Notes: generated from the letters alone by a model not told the origin. 64,000 nt of DNA from Taurinivorans muris (GCF_025232395.1 NZ_CP065938.1:1364001-1428000), one strand, 5' to 3'; shown: positions 34,733-44,372, counted from the first letter of the stretch. Program-made: numbers and translations.

Positions 34733-36375
34733 TTAAAGCAACAGAAATTTATTACAATGGAAATATCATCACCATGGACGGTAAAAAATCAACCGCCACC
34801 CATTTGGCGGTGAAAGGCGATACCATTCTTGCTGTCGGCCATGCTGAAGTGCTGCAATACAAAAATGAGGAAACCGCCTGTATCGACCTGCGCGGGAAAA
34901 CCATGCTTCCCGGATTTTATGACGGGCACAGCCATCTCATGCGCGCAGGACAGCAATACCTATATTTTTTGGACCTTTCCCCTTATCCTTTGGGAACATT
35001 GCGTTCGCTCCAAGATACTGCCCAAAAAATCAAGGAACACAGCAAAACCAAACAAAAAGGGGAATGGATCATCTGCGGAGGCTTTGACGAAACATCCATT
35101 CGGGAAGCAAGGCACTATACCTTACGGGAACTTGACGAAATCGCCCCCGAACATCCGCTCGTCATCCGCCATATTTCCGGACATATCCTTTTGGCGAACA
35201 GCCTCGCTTACCGGCTTGCGAACATAACCGAAAACACGCCCGACCCCGCAGGCGGCCGCTATCAGCGCGACGAACAGGGAAATTTCACCGGTATTGTCGA
35301 AGAACCTGTCGCCATGGAGCCTTTTTTCCAAAAAGGACTGCCCATGACGGAAGAAAAATGGCAAAAAGCCGTCGAACACGCCTCTTCAATCTATGTTTCA
35401 AAAGGCGTGACAACGGCACAGGACGGAAATGTCACCCAAAGCATGTGGGACAGTTTTTTCAAAGCCCATGAAAAAAACATGCTCAAATGCCGCGTACAGC
35501 TGCTACCCCGCTTTCCTTTGGGATACATGGACTTGGATAACTTCGGGAACACGAAGCCGGGGACGCAGCTGACCAAAGACAAGTATATTTCCCTGGGCGC
35601 TGTCAAACTCATTCAAGACGGAAGTCTGCAAGCCTATACGGGCTATTTGTCAAAACCGTATCATAAGATGATTTATCACGGTCTTCCGCACGATTCATGG
35701 ACTGGCTATCCCACCCGCTCCCGTGAAAGCCTCATGGAACTGGTGCTGAAATTTCATAAGCAAGGCTGGCAGATCGCCATACACGGAAACGGCGACAACG
35801 CCATAGAAGATATCATCGCAGCCTTTGAACACGCACAACAGAAATATCCCCGCCACGACGTCCGGCACATCATCATTCACTGCCAGACAGTCAGGGAAGA
35901 TCAGCTCGACCGTATGCAAAAAGCGAAACTCATTCCTTCATTCTTTGTCACGCATACGTATTTTTGGGGCGACAGGCATAAGAACATCTTTTTGGGAAAG
36001 GAGCGCGCCGAACGAATCAATCCCCTGCAAAGCGCGCTGCGCCGCAATATTCCCTTTACCTTGCACAACGATACCTATGTTACCCCGATAGACCCTCTTT
36101 TTTCCGTTTGGTCTGCCGTCAACAGAAAAACCGCTTCCGGCGAGATTCTGGGAGAAGAACAGCAAATCGATGTTTACAACGCCTTGAAAGCCGTCACGAT
36201 TTGGGGGGCGTATCAATTCCATGAAGAAAAAATAAAAGGCAGCCTTGAAAAAGGCAAACTTGCGGATTTTGTCATACTTGATAAAAATCCGCTCGAAACA
36301 CCGAAAGAAACCATTAAAGACATTGCCGTCCTTGCAGCCGTTATCGGCGGAAAATGCGTTTTCGGCATGCTTTAA
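34729..36375 (+). CDS. YtcJ-like metal-dependent amidohydrolase
   Basis: 548-residue enzyme of the amidohydrolase-3 (YtcJ/NfdA) family, hydrolysing a C-N bond. Metal ligands are visible: DGHSHLMRAG in strand 1, carboxylate region near VKLIQDGSLQ, IAIHGNGDNAIEDI and HIIIHCQTVREDQ for the later His residues, and FTLHNDTYVTPIDP for the last Asp. No signal peptide, so cytoplasmic. Translation is coupled to tctA by a 4-base overlap, which says the enzyme acts on what the transporter imports, or on a close derivative: perhaps an N-acyl or N-formyl compound. Substrate unknown. Confidence 0.9.
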   Translation: MIKATEIYYNGNIITMDGKKSTATHLAVKGDTILAVGHAEVLQYKNEETACIDLRGKTMLPGFYDGHSHLMRAGQQYLYFLDLSPYPLGTLRSLQDTAQKIKEHSKTKQKGEWIICGGFDETSIREARHYTLRELDEIAPEHPLVIRHISGHILLANSLAYRLANITENTPDPAGGRYQRDEQGNFTGIVEEPVAMEPFFQKGLPMTEEKWQKAVEHASSIYVSKGVTTAQDGNVTQSMWDSFFKAHEKNMLKCRVQLLPRFPLGYMDLDNFGNTKPGTQLTKDKYISLGAVKLIQDGSLQAYTGYLSKPYHKMIYHGLPHDSWTGYPTRSRESLMELVLKFHKQGWQIAIHGNGDNAIEDIIAAFEHAQQKYPRHDVRHIIIHCQTVREDQLDRMQKAKLIPSFFVTHTYFWGDRHKNIFLGKERAERINPLQSALRRNIPFTLHNDTYVTPIDPLFSVWSAVNRKTASGEILGEEQQIDVYNALKAVTIWGAYQFHEEKIKGSLEKGKLADFVILDKNPLETPKETIKDIAVLAAVIGGKCVFGML

Positions 36376-36399
36376 CCCTATCACCCCCATGGAGAACAT

Positions 36400-37479
36400 A
36401 TGAAATTTATTGACAAAATCAGCACTGCAATATTGGGTATCATGTTTTTTTCCGCTCCGGCGGCAGGTTATGCCGCAGTTTATGCCGATGAAGCCGAAAT
36501 AACGACGGCATGGCAAAGCGAACATGAAGCCTTCATTCCTTGGTACGCGAAAAAAATGCAATGGGATAAGGAACTCGGAATCAATTTGAAACTGCTGCAT
36601 TTCCAATCCGGCGATGAAATAGCGAAGTCCCTGCAATCCACCGATTGGGCGGTGGCGGGAATCGGCATGAAACCGGCATTGACCTCGGTCCATGCCCATA
36701 AAATGCTGCTTATCGGCATTGCGAATAACGAATCGGAAGCAAACGCCGTTTATGTTCATAAAGACAGCCCGATTGTATCCGTAAAGGGACAACTTGCTGA
36801 ATATCCCGGACTTTGCGGTTCCAAAGAATTGATTGCAAACAAAACCGTTTTGTACACGAAAAATACTTCCGCGGAGTTATTGCTTGATGTTTGGCTCGAC
36901 CGTTTCGATTTGACAAAAAGCGATTTAAAATTGAAAAGCTTTGACCCGAGAGCCGCCTCAGGAGCATTCAAAGCCGGCATGGGCGATATTTTCGCCACAT
37001 GGTCGCCTTATACGCTTGTTTCGGAAAAAAACGGATTTGTACAAATCGCCAACGGAAAAACGTGCGGCATTGAACAATATGTTTTTCTTGTCGCAAATTC
37101 GGACTACGCTTCCAGACATCCCGAACAAATTGAAAAAGTGATGCAGCTTTACTTCAGGGGCATTGAACGGATACTGCATGCGGATAAACAGGAAATCGCC
37201 AAGGAATATATACAGTTCTACAAAGAATGGATAGGGCAGGAGCTTGATATGGAAACGGCATTGCGTGATTTGGAACTTCACCGCATATATCCTTTGGCGG
37301 AACAAATCGGCATGTTCAGGCAAAATGACGCCAATCAAAGCACCGTGAAAAACTTCCTGCTGGAAATGATTGATTTTTATAACAGGCAAGGCGCAGTCAA
37401 AAGCGACGATCTGCCCCGCCTGCAACGTTTGGACAATGTTTCCGATACGTTTTTAAAAGCGGTGCGGCAGCTTCAATAA
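36400..37479 (+). CDS. ABC-type solute-binding protein, orphan (NMT1/SsuA-like)
   Basis: 359 residues with a signal peptide (FFSAPAAGYAAVYA). The fold pattern is that of nitrate/sulfonate/taurine-type periplasmic binding proteins: ITTAWQSEHEAFIPWYAKKMQWDKELGINLKLLHFQSGDEIAKSL, then DWAVAGIGMKPAL, then a conserved region KAGMGDIFATWSPYT. No ABC permease or ATPase lies nearby, so it is either served by subunits elsewhere or acts as a sensor or scavenger for the operon. It follows the amidohydrolase by 24 bases and ends the operon at a hairpin. Confidence 0.82.
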   Translation: MKFIDKISTAILGIMFFSAPAAGYAAVYADEAEITTAWQSEHEAFIPWYAKKMQWDKELGINLKLLHFQSGDEIAKSLQSTDWAVAGIGMKPALTSVHAHKMLLIGIANNESEANAVYVHKDSPIVSVKGQLAEYPGLCGSKELIANKTVLYTKNTSAELLLDVWLDRFDLTKSDLKLKSFDPRAASGAFKAGMGDIFATWSPYTLVSEKNGFVQIANGKTCGIEQYVFLVANSDYASRHPEQIEKVMQLYFRGIERILHADKQEIAKEYIQFYKEWIGQELDMETALRDLELHRIYPLAEQIGMFRQNDANQSTVKNFLLEMIDFYNRQGAVKSDDLPRLQRLDNVSDTFLKAVRQLQ

Positions 37480-37495
37480 CAAAAAACTTTCGCTC

Positions 37496-37535
37496 CATGG
37501 GGGAAACATTTTCCCCCATGCCCGCTATTTTTTTG
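37496..37535 (+). terminator. Hairpin terminator after the island operon
   Basis: CATGGGGGAAA (37496-37506) pairs with TTTTCCCCCATG (to 37520). A run of seven T follows about 8 bases later, so the spacing is looser than ideal. Confidence 0.65.
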
Positions 37536-37665
37536 TTCCGCAGCCGCAGAAGTAATTCAATTATCACCAATATATTAAAAAACATTGCAGGAAAGTGCGG
37601 AAAAAACGTTTCTGAAAATTTCCTCCGCAAAAAAACGAAAATTTAAAAATCAGATACAACAAAAT

Positions 37666-39084
37666 CTAACAATTGACCATGGAAACAGCCAAACCGCCGA
37701 GGGACGTTTCTTTGAATTTCGCATTCATTTCCCGTCCTGTTTCGCCCATAGCTTCGATAGCGGAATCAAGGCTCACCCTATGGCTTTTCGGGTCTTCGGA
37801 AATAGCGAGCAAAAAGGCGTTATACGCTTTCACAGCCCCGACGGCATTACGTTCAATGCAGGGAATTTGCACGTATCCGCCCACGGGGTCGCATGTCAGC
37901 CCCAAATGATGTTCAAGGGCGACTTCAGCGGCGTTTGCCGTATATTCGGCACTAAAACCGCGGGCATGGGTCAGCATGGCGGCGGACATGGCGGAAGCCA
38001 CCCCTATTTCCCCTTGGCACCCCACTTCCGCTCCGGCGATAGCGGCATTGTGTTTCGCCAAAAAACCAATGGCGACGGCGGCTAAAAATCCCTCGCGCAC
38101 AGCCCTGTCCCCGATATGCATATCATAACGCATAGCATACAGCAAAGCCGGCAAAACACCGGACGCACCACAAGTCGGCGTTGTGACAATAACTCCGCCG
38201 TCCGCATTTTCTTCAGCTGTCGCCATGGCGTAAGCGTTTAAATTCGTTAAAAAACGTTCATGAAAAATATTCAGCGTCTTCGCCCTTTCATACAAAACGC
38301 CCGCTTTTCTGTGCACGTTGAGCGTTCCAGGCAAAACGCCCTCTTTCGACAACCCCCTTTTCACCCCCATAATCATCGTTTCAATAAGCTCATCAAGATA
38401 CTGCAAAATTTCAACACGGGATTTCCCGGTTATGGCGGTTTCATTGTCAAGCAAAAGCTCATGCAAAGTAAGCCCTGTTTCCTCAAGACGGTTTTGCAAA
38501 TCTTTCATGGACTGATAGGGATGTACGGGCTTTCCGAATTCCGGAGCTTTCCAACCTTTCCATTGGATGAAGCCGCCGCCCACGGAATAATATTCCCTTT
38601 CGAAAAGCGCTTCGCCTTTCATGTCCATAAGCGAAATCACCAGCGTATTGTTATAAGGAAAATCATGCACGACGGTATCGTAAATAATATTGCGCAGTGA
38701 CAAGGTAATAGGAATATCCCCGAGCAGTTGCGTATAATGCTCGTCCGGATTATTGCCCAAATTCTTAAGCAAGCCTGCCGGACATTTTTCCGGGCTATGC
38801 CCCAAAAGACCCGCAAGCACAGCCGAACACGTGCCGTGTCCCTTGCCCGTGGCGCTCAGGGAGCCGTATAAACGCACAAGGAAATGATCGGGCTTTTGGG
38901 TAAATTCAGGAAGTTTTTCACGGCATAAGCATAAAAAATCATAGCCCGCTTTCATCGGGCCTATGGTATGGGAACTGGAAGGTCCCGGACCGCATTTGAG
39001 CAAATCGAAAATACTTGTTTCAACCGGGGAAACAATGAGGCTTCTCTTCTTATGTTCATGAAAAAGCGTGTTCAGGGTTGCCAT
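37666..39084 (-). CDS. sdaA: L-serine ammonia-lyase, iron-sulfur type, single chain
   Basis: 472-residue enzyme converting L-serine to pyruvate and ammonia with a 4Fe-4S cluster. The start at 39084 (MATLNTLFHEH) has GGAGG 7 bases upstream; ten further residues upstream lack support. The beta domain (SIFDLLKCGPGPSSSHTIGPMKAGY) and the alpha domain are fused. Cluster and substrate residues include VTTPTCGASGVLPALL, EVGCQGEIGVASAMSAAML and LTCDPVGGYVQIPCIERNA. Monocistronic, and convergent with the island operon. Confidence 0.96.
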   Translation of the reverse strand: MATLNTLFHEHKKRSLIVSPVETSIFDLLKCGPGPSSSHTIGPMKAGYDFLCLCREKLPEFTQKPDHFLVRLYGSLSATGKGHGTCSAVLAGLLGHSPEKCPAGLLKNLGNNPDEHYTQLLGDIPITLSLRNIIYDTVVHDFPYNNTLVISLMDMKGEALFEREYYSVGGGFIQWKGWKAPEFGKPVHPYQSMKDLQNRLEETGLTLHELLLDNETAITGKSRVEILQYLDELIETMIMGVKRGLSKEGVLPGTLNVHRKAGVLYERAKTLNIFHERFLTNLNAYAMATAEENADGGVIVTTPTCGASGVLPALLYAMRYDMHIGDRAVREGFLAAVAIGFLAKHNAAIAGAEVGCQGEIGVASAMSAAMLTHARGFSAEYTANAAEVALEHHLGLTCDPVGGYVQIPCIERNAVGAVKAYNAFLLAISEDPKSHRVSLDSAIEAMGETGREMNAKFKETSLGGLAVSMVNC

Positions 39085-39136
39085 AAGAACCTCCCAAAAG
39101 GCGTAGCGATACAAATTCGGCGTACTATGAGTATAT

Positions 39137-39169
39137 AAAAAAAAAGGTTATCCGTAAACAACCTTTTTT
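39137..39169 (-). terminator. Rho-independent terminator after ybaB
   Basis: On the minus strand AAAAAAGGTT pairs with AACCTTTTTT around an 11-base loop, followed by more T. It ends the ilvE-dnaX-ybaB transcript before sdaA begins. Confidence 0.8.
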
Positions 39170-39203
39170 CTTTTTTCAAGTTTTCTTTTTCAAAAACAAA
39201 ATA

Positions 39204-39509
39204 TCAGAACATTCCGGGAATTTTAATACCGCCGGTGATTCTTGAAACTTCCCTTTCCATGTCGGCTTTCGCAATACGGTTCGCTTCGTTGACGGCGCTG
39301 ACGATGAGGTCTTGCAACATTTCCACATCGTTTGTCACTTCGGGAGAAATAGTGATGGATTTCAATTCGTTCTTGCCATTGACACTCACTTTCACCATGC
39401 CGCCGCCGGCACTTGCGTCAACAACGCGTTCCGCCATTTCAGCCTGCAATTTCGCCATCTTATTTTGCATAACTTGTGCCTGACGCACTAAATCATTCAT
39501 GTTTTTCAA
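39204..39509 (-). CDS. ybaB: YbaB/EbfC nucleoid-associated protein
   Basis: About 101 residues; a dimeric DNA-binding protein commonly encoded after dnaX. The core GGGMVKVSVNGKNELKSITISPEV is the family signature. Start choice: TTG at 39509 (reading MKNMNDLVRQAQ) has AAGGAG 7 bases upstream. An ATG at 39515 sits only one base from that site, and the ATG at 39500 is 16 bases away, so TTG is preferred. It begins 11 bases after the tau stop codon. Confidence 0.93.
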   Translation of the reverse strand: MKNMNDLVRQAQVMQNKMAKLQAEMAERVVDASAGGGMVKVSVNGKNELKSITISPEVTNDVEMLQDLIVSAVNEANRIAKADMEREVSRITGGIKIPGMF

Positions 39510-39520
39510 AACCATACTCC

Positions 39521-41649
39521 TTAGTTTTTTCTCTCATGCTTGAGGTCGTAACACCTATATATCTCCGCCCCAAACTCTTTCATAAGCAATTGAATTTGCG
39601 CGTTATTTTCAGCCTTTTCACGCAATTCGTCATCACTTACCAGTTCATACGCAACAATGGTCGACTGTATTTTAACGGTTCTTTGCAAAAAAGTACAGAG
39701 CAAATTTTCAAGCTGGTTTTTCACTTTGCCAAAAATTGTCGCTTGAGGTCCGGAAGAAACTTTAATAAAACACCGTTCTTTAGTCAACACAACGTTCAGC
39801 CCCTGCAAAAGAGGAATATACTCCATAGGAAAGCCGTGTTCCTCGCAATAGGATAAGAACGCCGTCCAATCGAGCGCTTCTTTTTCTTCCCCGGCAAGCG
39901 CGTTTTCCGAAAACAAATCCAGAAAAACATCTCCGCCGTGGGCAGACACGGCAAGGCGGGCTTCCTCATCGGAATAATCGCCCGGTTCTTCCGCTTCCTG
40001 AAAACCTGACTCGGAAAAAGCGTTTGAAAACGCCGTCAAAGGTGTATTGATGATATTTTCAGCGTCAATGGGAATATTTTTTTCCGGGCTTGAACTTTTA
40101 AACGCCCGATTTTGGTTTTCAGCCTGCGCCTTTCGGGCTTCTTGGATTTTCTGCTTATAATCCGGAACAATTTCCTTTTTCGGCTGTGCCGCTAAAGGGT
40201 TTCCGACTGAAACATTTTCCGTATTTTCTCTTGTTTCAGCAGAAAAACTTTCTTTTGCAAGCGCGTTTTCTTTTGCAAAAACAGGGACGGCGAAACGTTT
40301 TTTTCCTTCTTCGCCAAGCCTGCCGGCATTATCCGCATCGCAAGGTTCTTTGGCTTTTTTAGCCTGCTCTATGATATTCTGAAATTCCCGCTTTTTGGCT
40401 TCGACAATCTCTGTTTCATCGGAATACGATTTGTGAGAAACTGTTTCCGCCCCCTTTTCCGCAAGAATGTTCTCGCAAGGGGCAGCTACTCCCCCGGCAT
40501 ACCGCCTTTCCGCGTATCCGGTACAAGAACTTTTTCAAGAGGAAGCAAACGGGGCAGCAGCGTTAAATTCAGGAGCAAAAGCTCAAGCGCGGCAGCAGGT
40601 TCGTAGCTCTGCAAAATACGGCGTTGGTTTTCCAAAACCATCTGCCATGCCGCATGCAGAAAAGCCGTGGAAAAATAGCTTGCGTTTTCTTCAAGACGCA
40701 CCACCTCACGCAAAGGCAAATCGGATAGAATTTCTTTTCCAGCTTCCTTAAGCATGAACAAATTACGCAGCAAACGCACAAGTTCCCCCAAAAAGAAACC
40801 GATATCAACACCTTCAGCCAGCACATCACGCACAAGCACAGTCGTTTTTGCGACATCTTGCTTCTGCATGGCCTGCAAGAGCCTGTCCATGACTTCAATG
40901 CCCGCAAGTCCCAAGGTCTGGCGCACAATGCGGCTCTCCAGCCTGTACCCCTCGACATCGTCGGGAGAAAGCGCCAAACACTGCCCGAGCAAAGACATGG
41001 AATCACGCACGCTGCCCATGGCGCGGCGAGCGATAAGGGACAGGGCTTCCTCTTCAAAGGCGATATGTTCTTTTTGCAGAACAGAAGCCAAATGTTTTTC
41101 AATGCTCTGTTCGGGCACTTGTTTAAAAACATAGAGCTGGCAGCGGCTCAAAATGGTAATGGGAAATTTATGCTGTTCCGTCGTGGCAAGAATGAAAACA
41201 ACGCCGCGGGGAGGTTCTTCCAACGTTTTCAATAACGCATTGAACGCTTCCTTTGTCAGCATGTGGGCTTCATCGATGATGATAACCTTATACCGCCCTT
41301 CCAAAGGCGAATAACCGATAGATTCCCTGAGCCTGCGCACATCGTCAATGCCCCGGTTCGACGCTCCGTCAATTTCAACGACATCGACAAACGCCCCCTG
41401 CGTGATACGTCTGCACGCTTCACACTCGTTGCAGGGTTCGGCTGTCGGGGCGTTTGCGCAATTCAATGCTTTGGCAAAAATTCTTGCAAGCGTGGTTTTT
41501 CCCACCCCTCTTGTTCCGCTCAGCAGATACGCGGGCGCGACCTTATCCTGCAAAGAAGCGAGGGAAAGCACCTTTTTTACGGTATCCTGCCCCACAACTT
41601 CGGCAAACGTTTGAGGACGGTATTTTGCTGCAAGGGAAATATTCGCCAT
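39521..41649 (-). CDS. dnaX: DNA polymerase III subunits tau and gamma, with probable programmed -1 frameshift
   Basis: Clamp-loader ATPase. Frame 0 runs from 41649 to a TAG at 40486 and gives 387 residues (gamma-sized). It has Walker A GTRGVGKTT, four zinc cysteines (CANAP..CNECEAC), IIDEAHML, and ILSRCQ, and ends at the collar domain III. The -1 frame is open from just before that TAG to 39521 and I translated it fully: a Lys/Glu/Ala-rich linker, then a folded C-terminal domain (LDWTAFLSYCEEHGFPMEYIPLLQG...), as expected for tau domains IV-V. A -1 shift gives a tau of about 709 residues. Without a shift only gamma is made. Either programmed frameshifting as in E. coli or a one-base indel in the G-run explains this. 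14 bases after ilvE. Confidence 0.88.
40449..40511 (-). promoter_or_regulatory. Candidate -1 ribosomal frameshift signal in dnaX
   Basis: Read on the minus strand in order: a Shine-Dalgarno-like GGAAAGG (40511-40505), nine bases, a run of five G in CCG-GGG-GAG (40495-40491), the frame-0 stop TAG (40488-40486), five bases after GAG, then a hairpin. The hairpin has GCCCCTT (from 40483) pairing with AAGGGGGC and inner arms GCGAG/CTTGC. The -1 frame is closed upstream by TGA overlapping CTT-GAA at about 40533, so the shift must occur within about 16 codons before the TAG. Confidence 0.6.
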
Positions 41650-41663
41650 GACAAAAACTCAAA

Positions 41664-42593
41664 TCAATAAGAATAAGGGGTAAGCCATTCTTTGTATTTA
41701 GGATTATTGCCCTGAACAATTTCAAAGAACGCTTTTTGCAAAACTTTCGTCACTTCGCCGGCTCTGCCCTGCCCGATAATGCGGTTGTCGATTTCGCGTA
41801 CGGGGGTGACTTCGGCGGCGGTACCGCTGAAGAAGACTTCATCGGCGCAGTAAACCTCGTCACGGGTGAACTGCGTTTCAACGACTTCATAGCCCAAGTC
41901 TTTGGCAAGAGTGATTACGCTCGCCCTGTTGATACCTTCCAAAATGGAAGTGAGAGGCGTTGTTTTAATGGTTTTGCCGCGCACGATGAAAACATTTTCG
42001 CCTGTGGCTTCGGAAACGAAACCATTCGTATCAAGCATGAGAGCTTCATCATAACCGTCGCGCACAGCTTCGATTTTCGCAAGCACGGAGTTCACATAGT
42101 TTCCGCTTGCTTTCGCTTTTCCCATATGGGTATTCGGATGCATACGGTTAAAAGAACTGGTTCTCACGCGCACGCCCATTTCGAGAGCTTCCGCTCCGAG
42201 ATACGCTCCCCAGTTCCAAACGGCGATAATGGTATTGATGGGGTTTTCTCCGGGATATACGCCAAGGCTTCCGAAGCCCACGAAACTGAGCGGACGGATA
42301 TACGCGGAGCTCATCTTGTTGGCGACAAGGGTATCGATGGTCGCCTTGCAAAGCTCATCAACATTATAAGGGCAGGGCAAAGCCAAAATTTTGGAAGAAT
42401 TCACCATGCGCTGCATATGCTCGCGAAGCCGGAATACGGCTGACTGCCCGTTGGCGCACTTATACGCGCGGATCCCCTCGAAATATCCTGTTCCGTAGTG
42501 CAACGCATGTGTCAAAACGTGAATCTTGGCGTCGCTCCAAGGAACAAGTTCACCGTCAAACCAAATAAATGGGGTAGGTTCCAAACCCGGCAT
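41664..42593 (-). CDS. ilvE: Branched-chain amino acid aminotransferase
   Basis: 309-residue PLP enzyme for the last step of leucine, isoleucine and valine synthesis. Family residues: HALHYGTGYFEGIRAY, the PLP Lys in HMGKAKASGNYVNSVLAK, DEALMLDTNGFVSEATGENVF, and DEVFFSGTAAEVTPV. Standard length. It is followed on the same strand by dnaX after 14 bases. Confidence 0.96.
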   Translation of the reverse strand: MPGLEPTPFIWFDGELVPWSDAKIHVLTHALHYGTGYFEGIRAYKCANGQSAVFRLREHMQRMVNSSKILALPCPYNVDELCKATIDTLVANKMSSAYIRPLSFVGFGSLGVYPGENPINTIIAVWNWGAYLGAEALEMGVRVRTSSFNRMHPNTHMGKAKASGNYVNSVLAKIEAVRDGYDEALMLDTNGFVSEATGENVFIVRGKTIKTTPLTSILEGINRASVITLAKDLGYEVVETQFTRDEVYCADEVFFSGTAAEVTPVREIDNRIIGQGRAGEVTKVLQKAFFEIVQGNNPKYKEWLTPYSY

Positions 42594-42887
42594 AGTATTC
42601 TCCTTTCACGGCATGATGCCTGTATGTTGATATCTTGTAACATAAAAGTATACGTATCTAAGCTCCAATGGTCAAGCATTATTAGGCATGCTTGGAAAAA
42701 TATTTATACGCATTTTTAATCTTTTCACAATTTTGTAAATTTTTGCCTGTCTCCGGCGAATGGCGGATTTCCGGCATAATGTTCCCCGCACCTTCCCGAT
42801 GTCTTTTTTTTCTTGCAACTTACTAAAACCTTTGCTAAAAATTTTCTTTCAACAATATCAACCTTAAACAATACGGAAGGGAAAAAC

Positions 42888-44192
42888 ATGGATATCAATG
42901 CCTATTTCAAAATCAAAGAAAAAGGTTCGACAATCAGAACGGAAGTTTTGGCAGGTATCACGACCTTTATGACTATGGCGTATATTTTGGCGGTCAACCC
43001 AAGTATTTTAAGCGCGGCGGGCATGGACGCAAGTTCTGTTTTTGCGGCAACAGCCCTGAGTTCCGCCATAGCAACCGCAATCATGGCGCTGTATGCCAAC
43101 CTGCCCGTAGGTCTTGCGCCGGGCATGGGGCTTAATGCTTTTTTCGCGTTCAGCGTTTGCCTCGGCATGGGATATTCCTGGCAATTCGCCCTAACCGCCG
43201 TTTTTCTGGAAGGTCTTATTTTCATTCTTCTGACAATCACCAATCTGCGCGAAGCTATTCTAAACTGCATACCTTTTGATTTAAAAAAAGCCATTTCAGC
43301 GGGTATCGGACTTTTTATCGCCTTTATCGGCCTGCAGGGGTCGGGCATTGTCATCGACAATCCGGCGACGCTTGTTTCCATGGGAAACATCACGAGCCCT
43401 AACGCCATTGTCACCATTATCGGACTTTTCGCCGTTTCCGTCATGTTGATATATAAAATCTGCGGCGCCTTGTTATACGGAATTTTATTCGCAACCGTTA
43501 TCGGAGCGTTCTTAGGCGTTACCAAATTGGACACATTGTCCGCTTCAAGTTTTTTAACCCTGCCGAGTTTTGCGCCGACATTCTGGCAATTTGATTTCTC
43601 ACAGGTTTTCACCACCGATATGCTCTTTGTTTTGACAACATTCCTTTTTGTCGACCTTTTCGATACGGTGGGAACGCTTGTCGGCGTCGCGACCAAAGGC
43701 AATCTCTTGGACAAGGACGGACGGCTTCCGGAAGCGAAGCAAGCTTTTCTGGCGGACGCGATGGGTACTTGCATAGGCGCGGTGCTCGGCACTTCCGCCG
43801 TCACTTCCTATGTTGAAAGCGCAAGCGGGGTTGCCGCAGGCGGCAGAACAGGTCTGACAGCTCTCGTCATCGCCGTTTTCTTCTTTATTTCTTTGCTCCT
43901 GGCGCCAATTTTTCTGCTTATCCCCTCAGCGGCGACGGCTCCTGCGCTTATCGTTGTCGGCTTGTTCATGATCAGCCCGATCAAAGAAATCGATTTTGAC
44001 AATTTTTCCGTTTCAATCCCTGTCTTTATCACCATTATCGGCATGCCCCTCACGTACAGCATAGCCCACGGCATTGCCTGGGGCGTGATCAGCTATGTGA
44101 TTATCAACATTTCCATGGGAAAATTCAAGGAAATCCACCCGCTGACTTACATCCTCGCCCTTCTCTTCATCGCAAAGTTCATTATTGAATAA
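42888..44192 (+). CDS. NCS2/AzgA-type purine permease
   Basis: 434-residue inner-membrane transporter, about 12-14 helices, of the adenine/guanine/hypoxanthine (AzgA-like) branch. The ATG at 42888 follows GGAAGGG; the longer frame from 42813 overlaps a likely promoter. Signatures: TEVLAGITTFMTMAYILAVNPSIL near the start, GLAPGMGLNAFFAFSV, VDLFDTVGTLVGVA and SAVTSYVESASGVAAGGRTGLTALV. Monocistronic with its own terminator. No purine riboswitch was recognised in the 290 bases upstream. Confidence 0.93.
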   Translation: MDINAYFKIKEKGSTIRTEVLAGITTFMTMAYILAVNPSILSAAGMDASSVFAATALSSAIATAIMALYANLPVGLAPGMGLNAFFAFSVCLGMGYSWQFALTAVFLEGLIFILLTITNLREAILNCIPFDLKKAISAGIGLFIAFIGLQGSGIVIDNPATLVSMGNITSPNAIVTIIGLFAVSVMLIYKICGALLYGILFATVIGAFLGVTKLDTLSASSFLTLPSFAPTFWQFDFSQVFTTDMLFVLTTFLFVDLFDTVGTLVGVATKGNLLDKDGRLPEAKQAFLADAMGTCIGAVLGTSAVTSYVESASGVAAGGRTGLTALVIAVFFFISLLLAPIFLLIPSAATAPALIVVGLFMISPIKEIDFDNFSVSIPVFITIIGMPLTYSIAHGIAWGVISYVIINISMGKFKEIHPLTYILALLFIAKFIIE

Positions 44193-44200
44193 ATGAAAAG

Positions 44201-44242
44201 AAAAAGCCCGGCAATACAAAATTGCCGGGCTTTTTCTTTTTT
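44201..44242 (+). terminator. Rho-independent terminator after the purine permease
   Basis: AAAAAGCCCGGCAAT (44201-44215) pairs perfectly with ATTGCCGGGCTTTTT (44221-44235), 5-base loop, then TCTTTTTT. Confidence 0.92.
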
Positions 44243-44372
44243 ATTAGGGGGTGTTCACATTAGTTAATATACGTTGCCATGATAACTATGAAACACACTT
44301 TAAAAAATAATGACAAACAGTTTTGACCGGAAGTTAACTAAATATTTTGGAAAACCTCCAGCACGTTATATA

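Noticed and set aside
40467-40751. Plus-strand ORF across the dnaX frameshift site
   Set aside because: It is antisense to dnaX, with low-quality composition and no ribosome site.
42594-42887. Purine riboswitch ahead of the purine permease
   Set aside because: I looked for the conserved junction and loop bases and did not find them; only a weak promoter-like pair (TTGCAA, TAAAAA) is visible.
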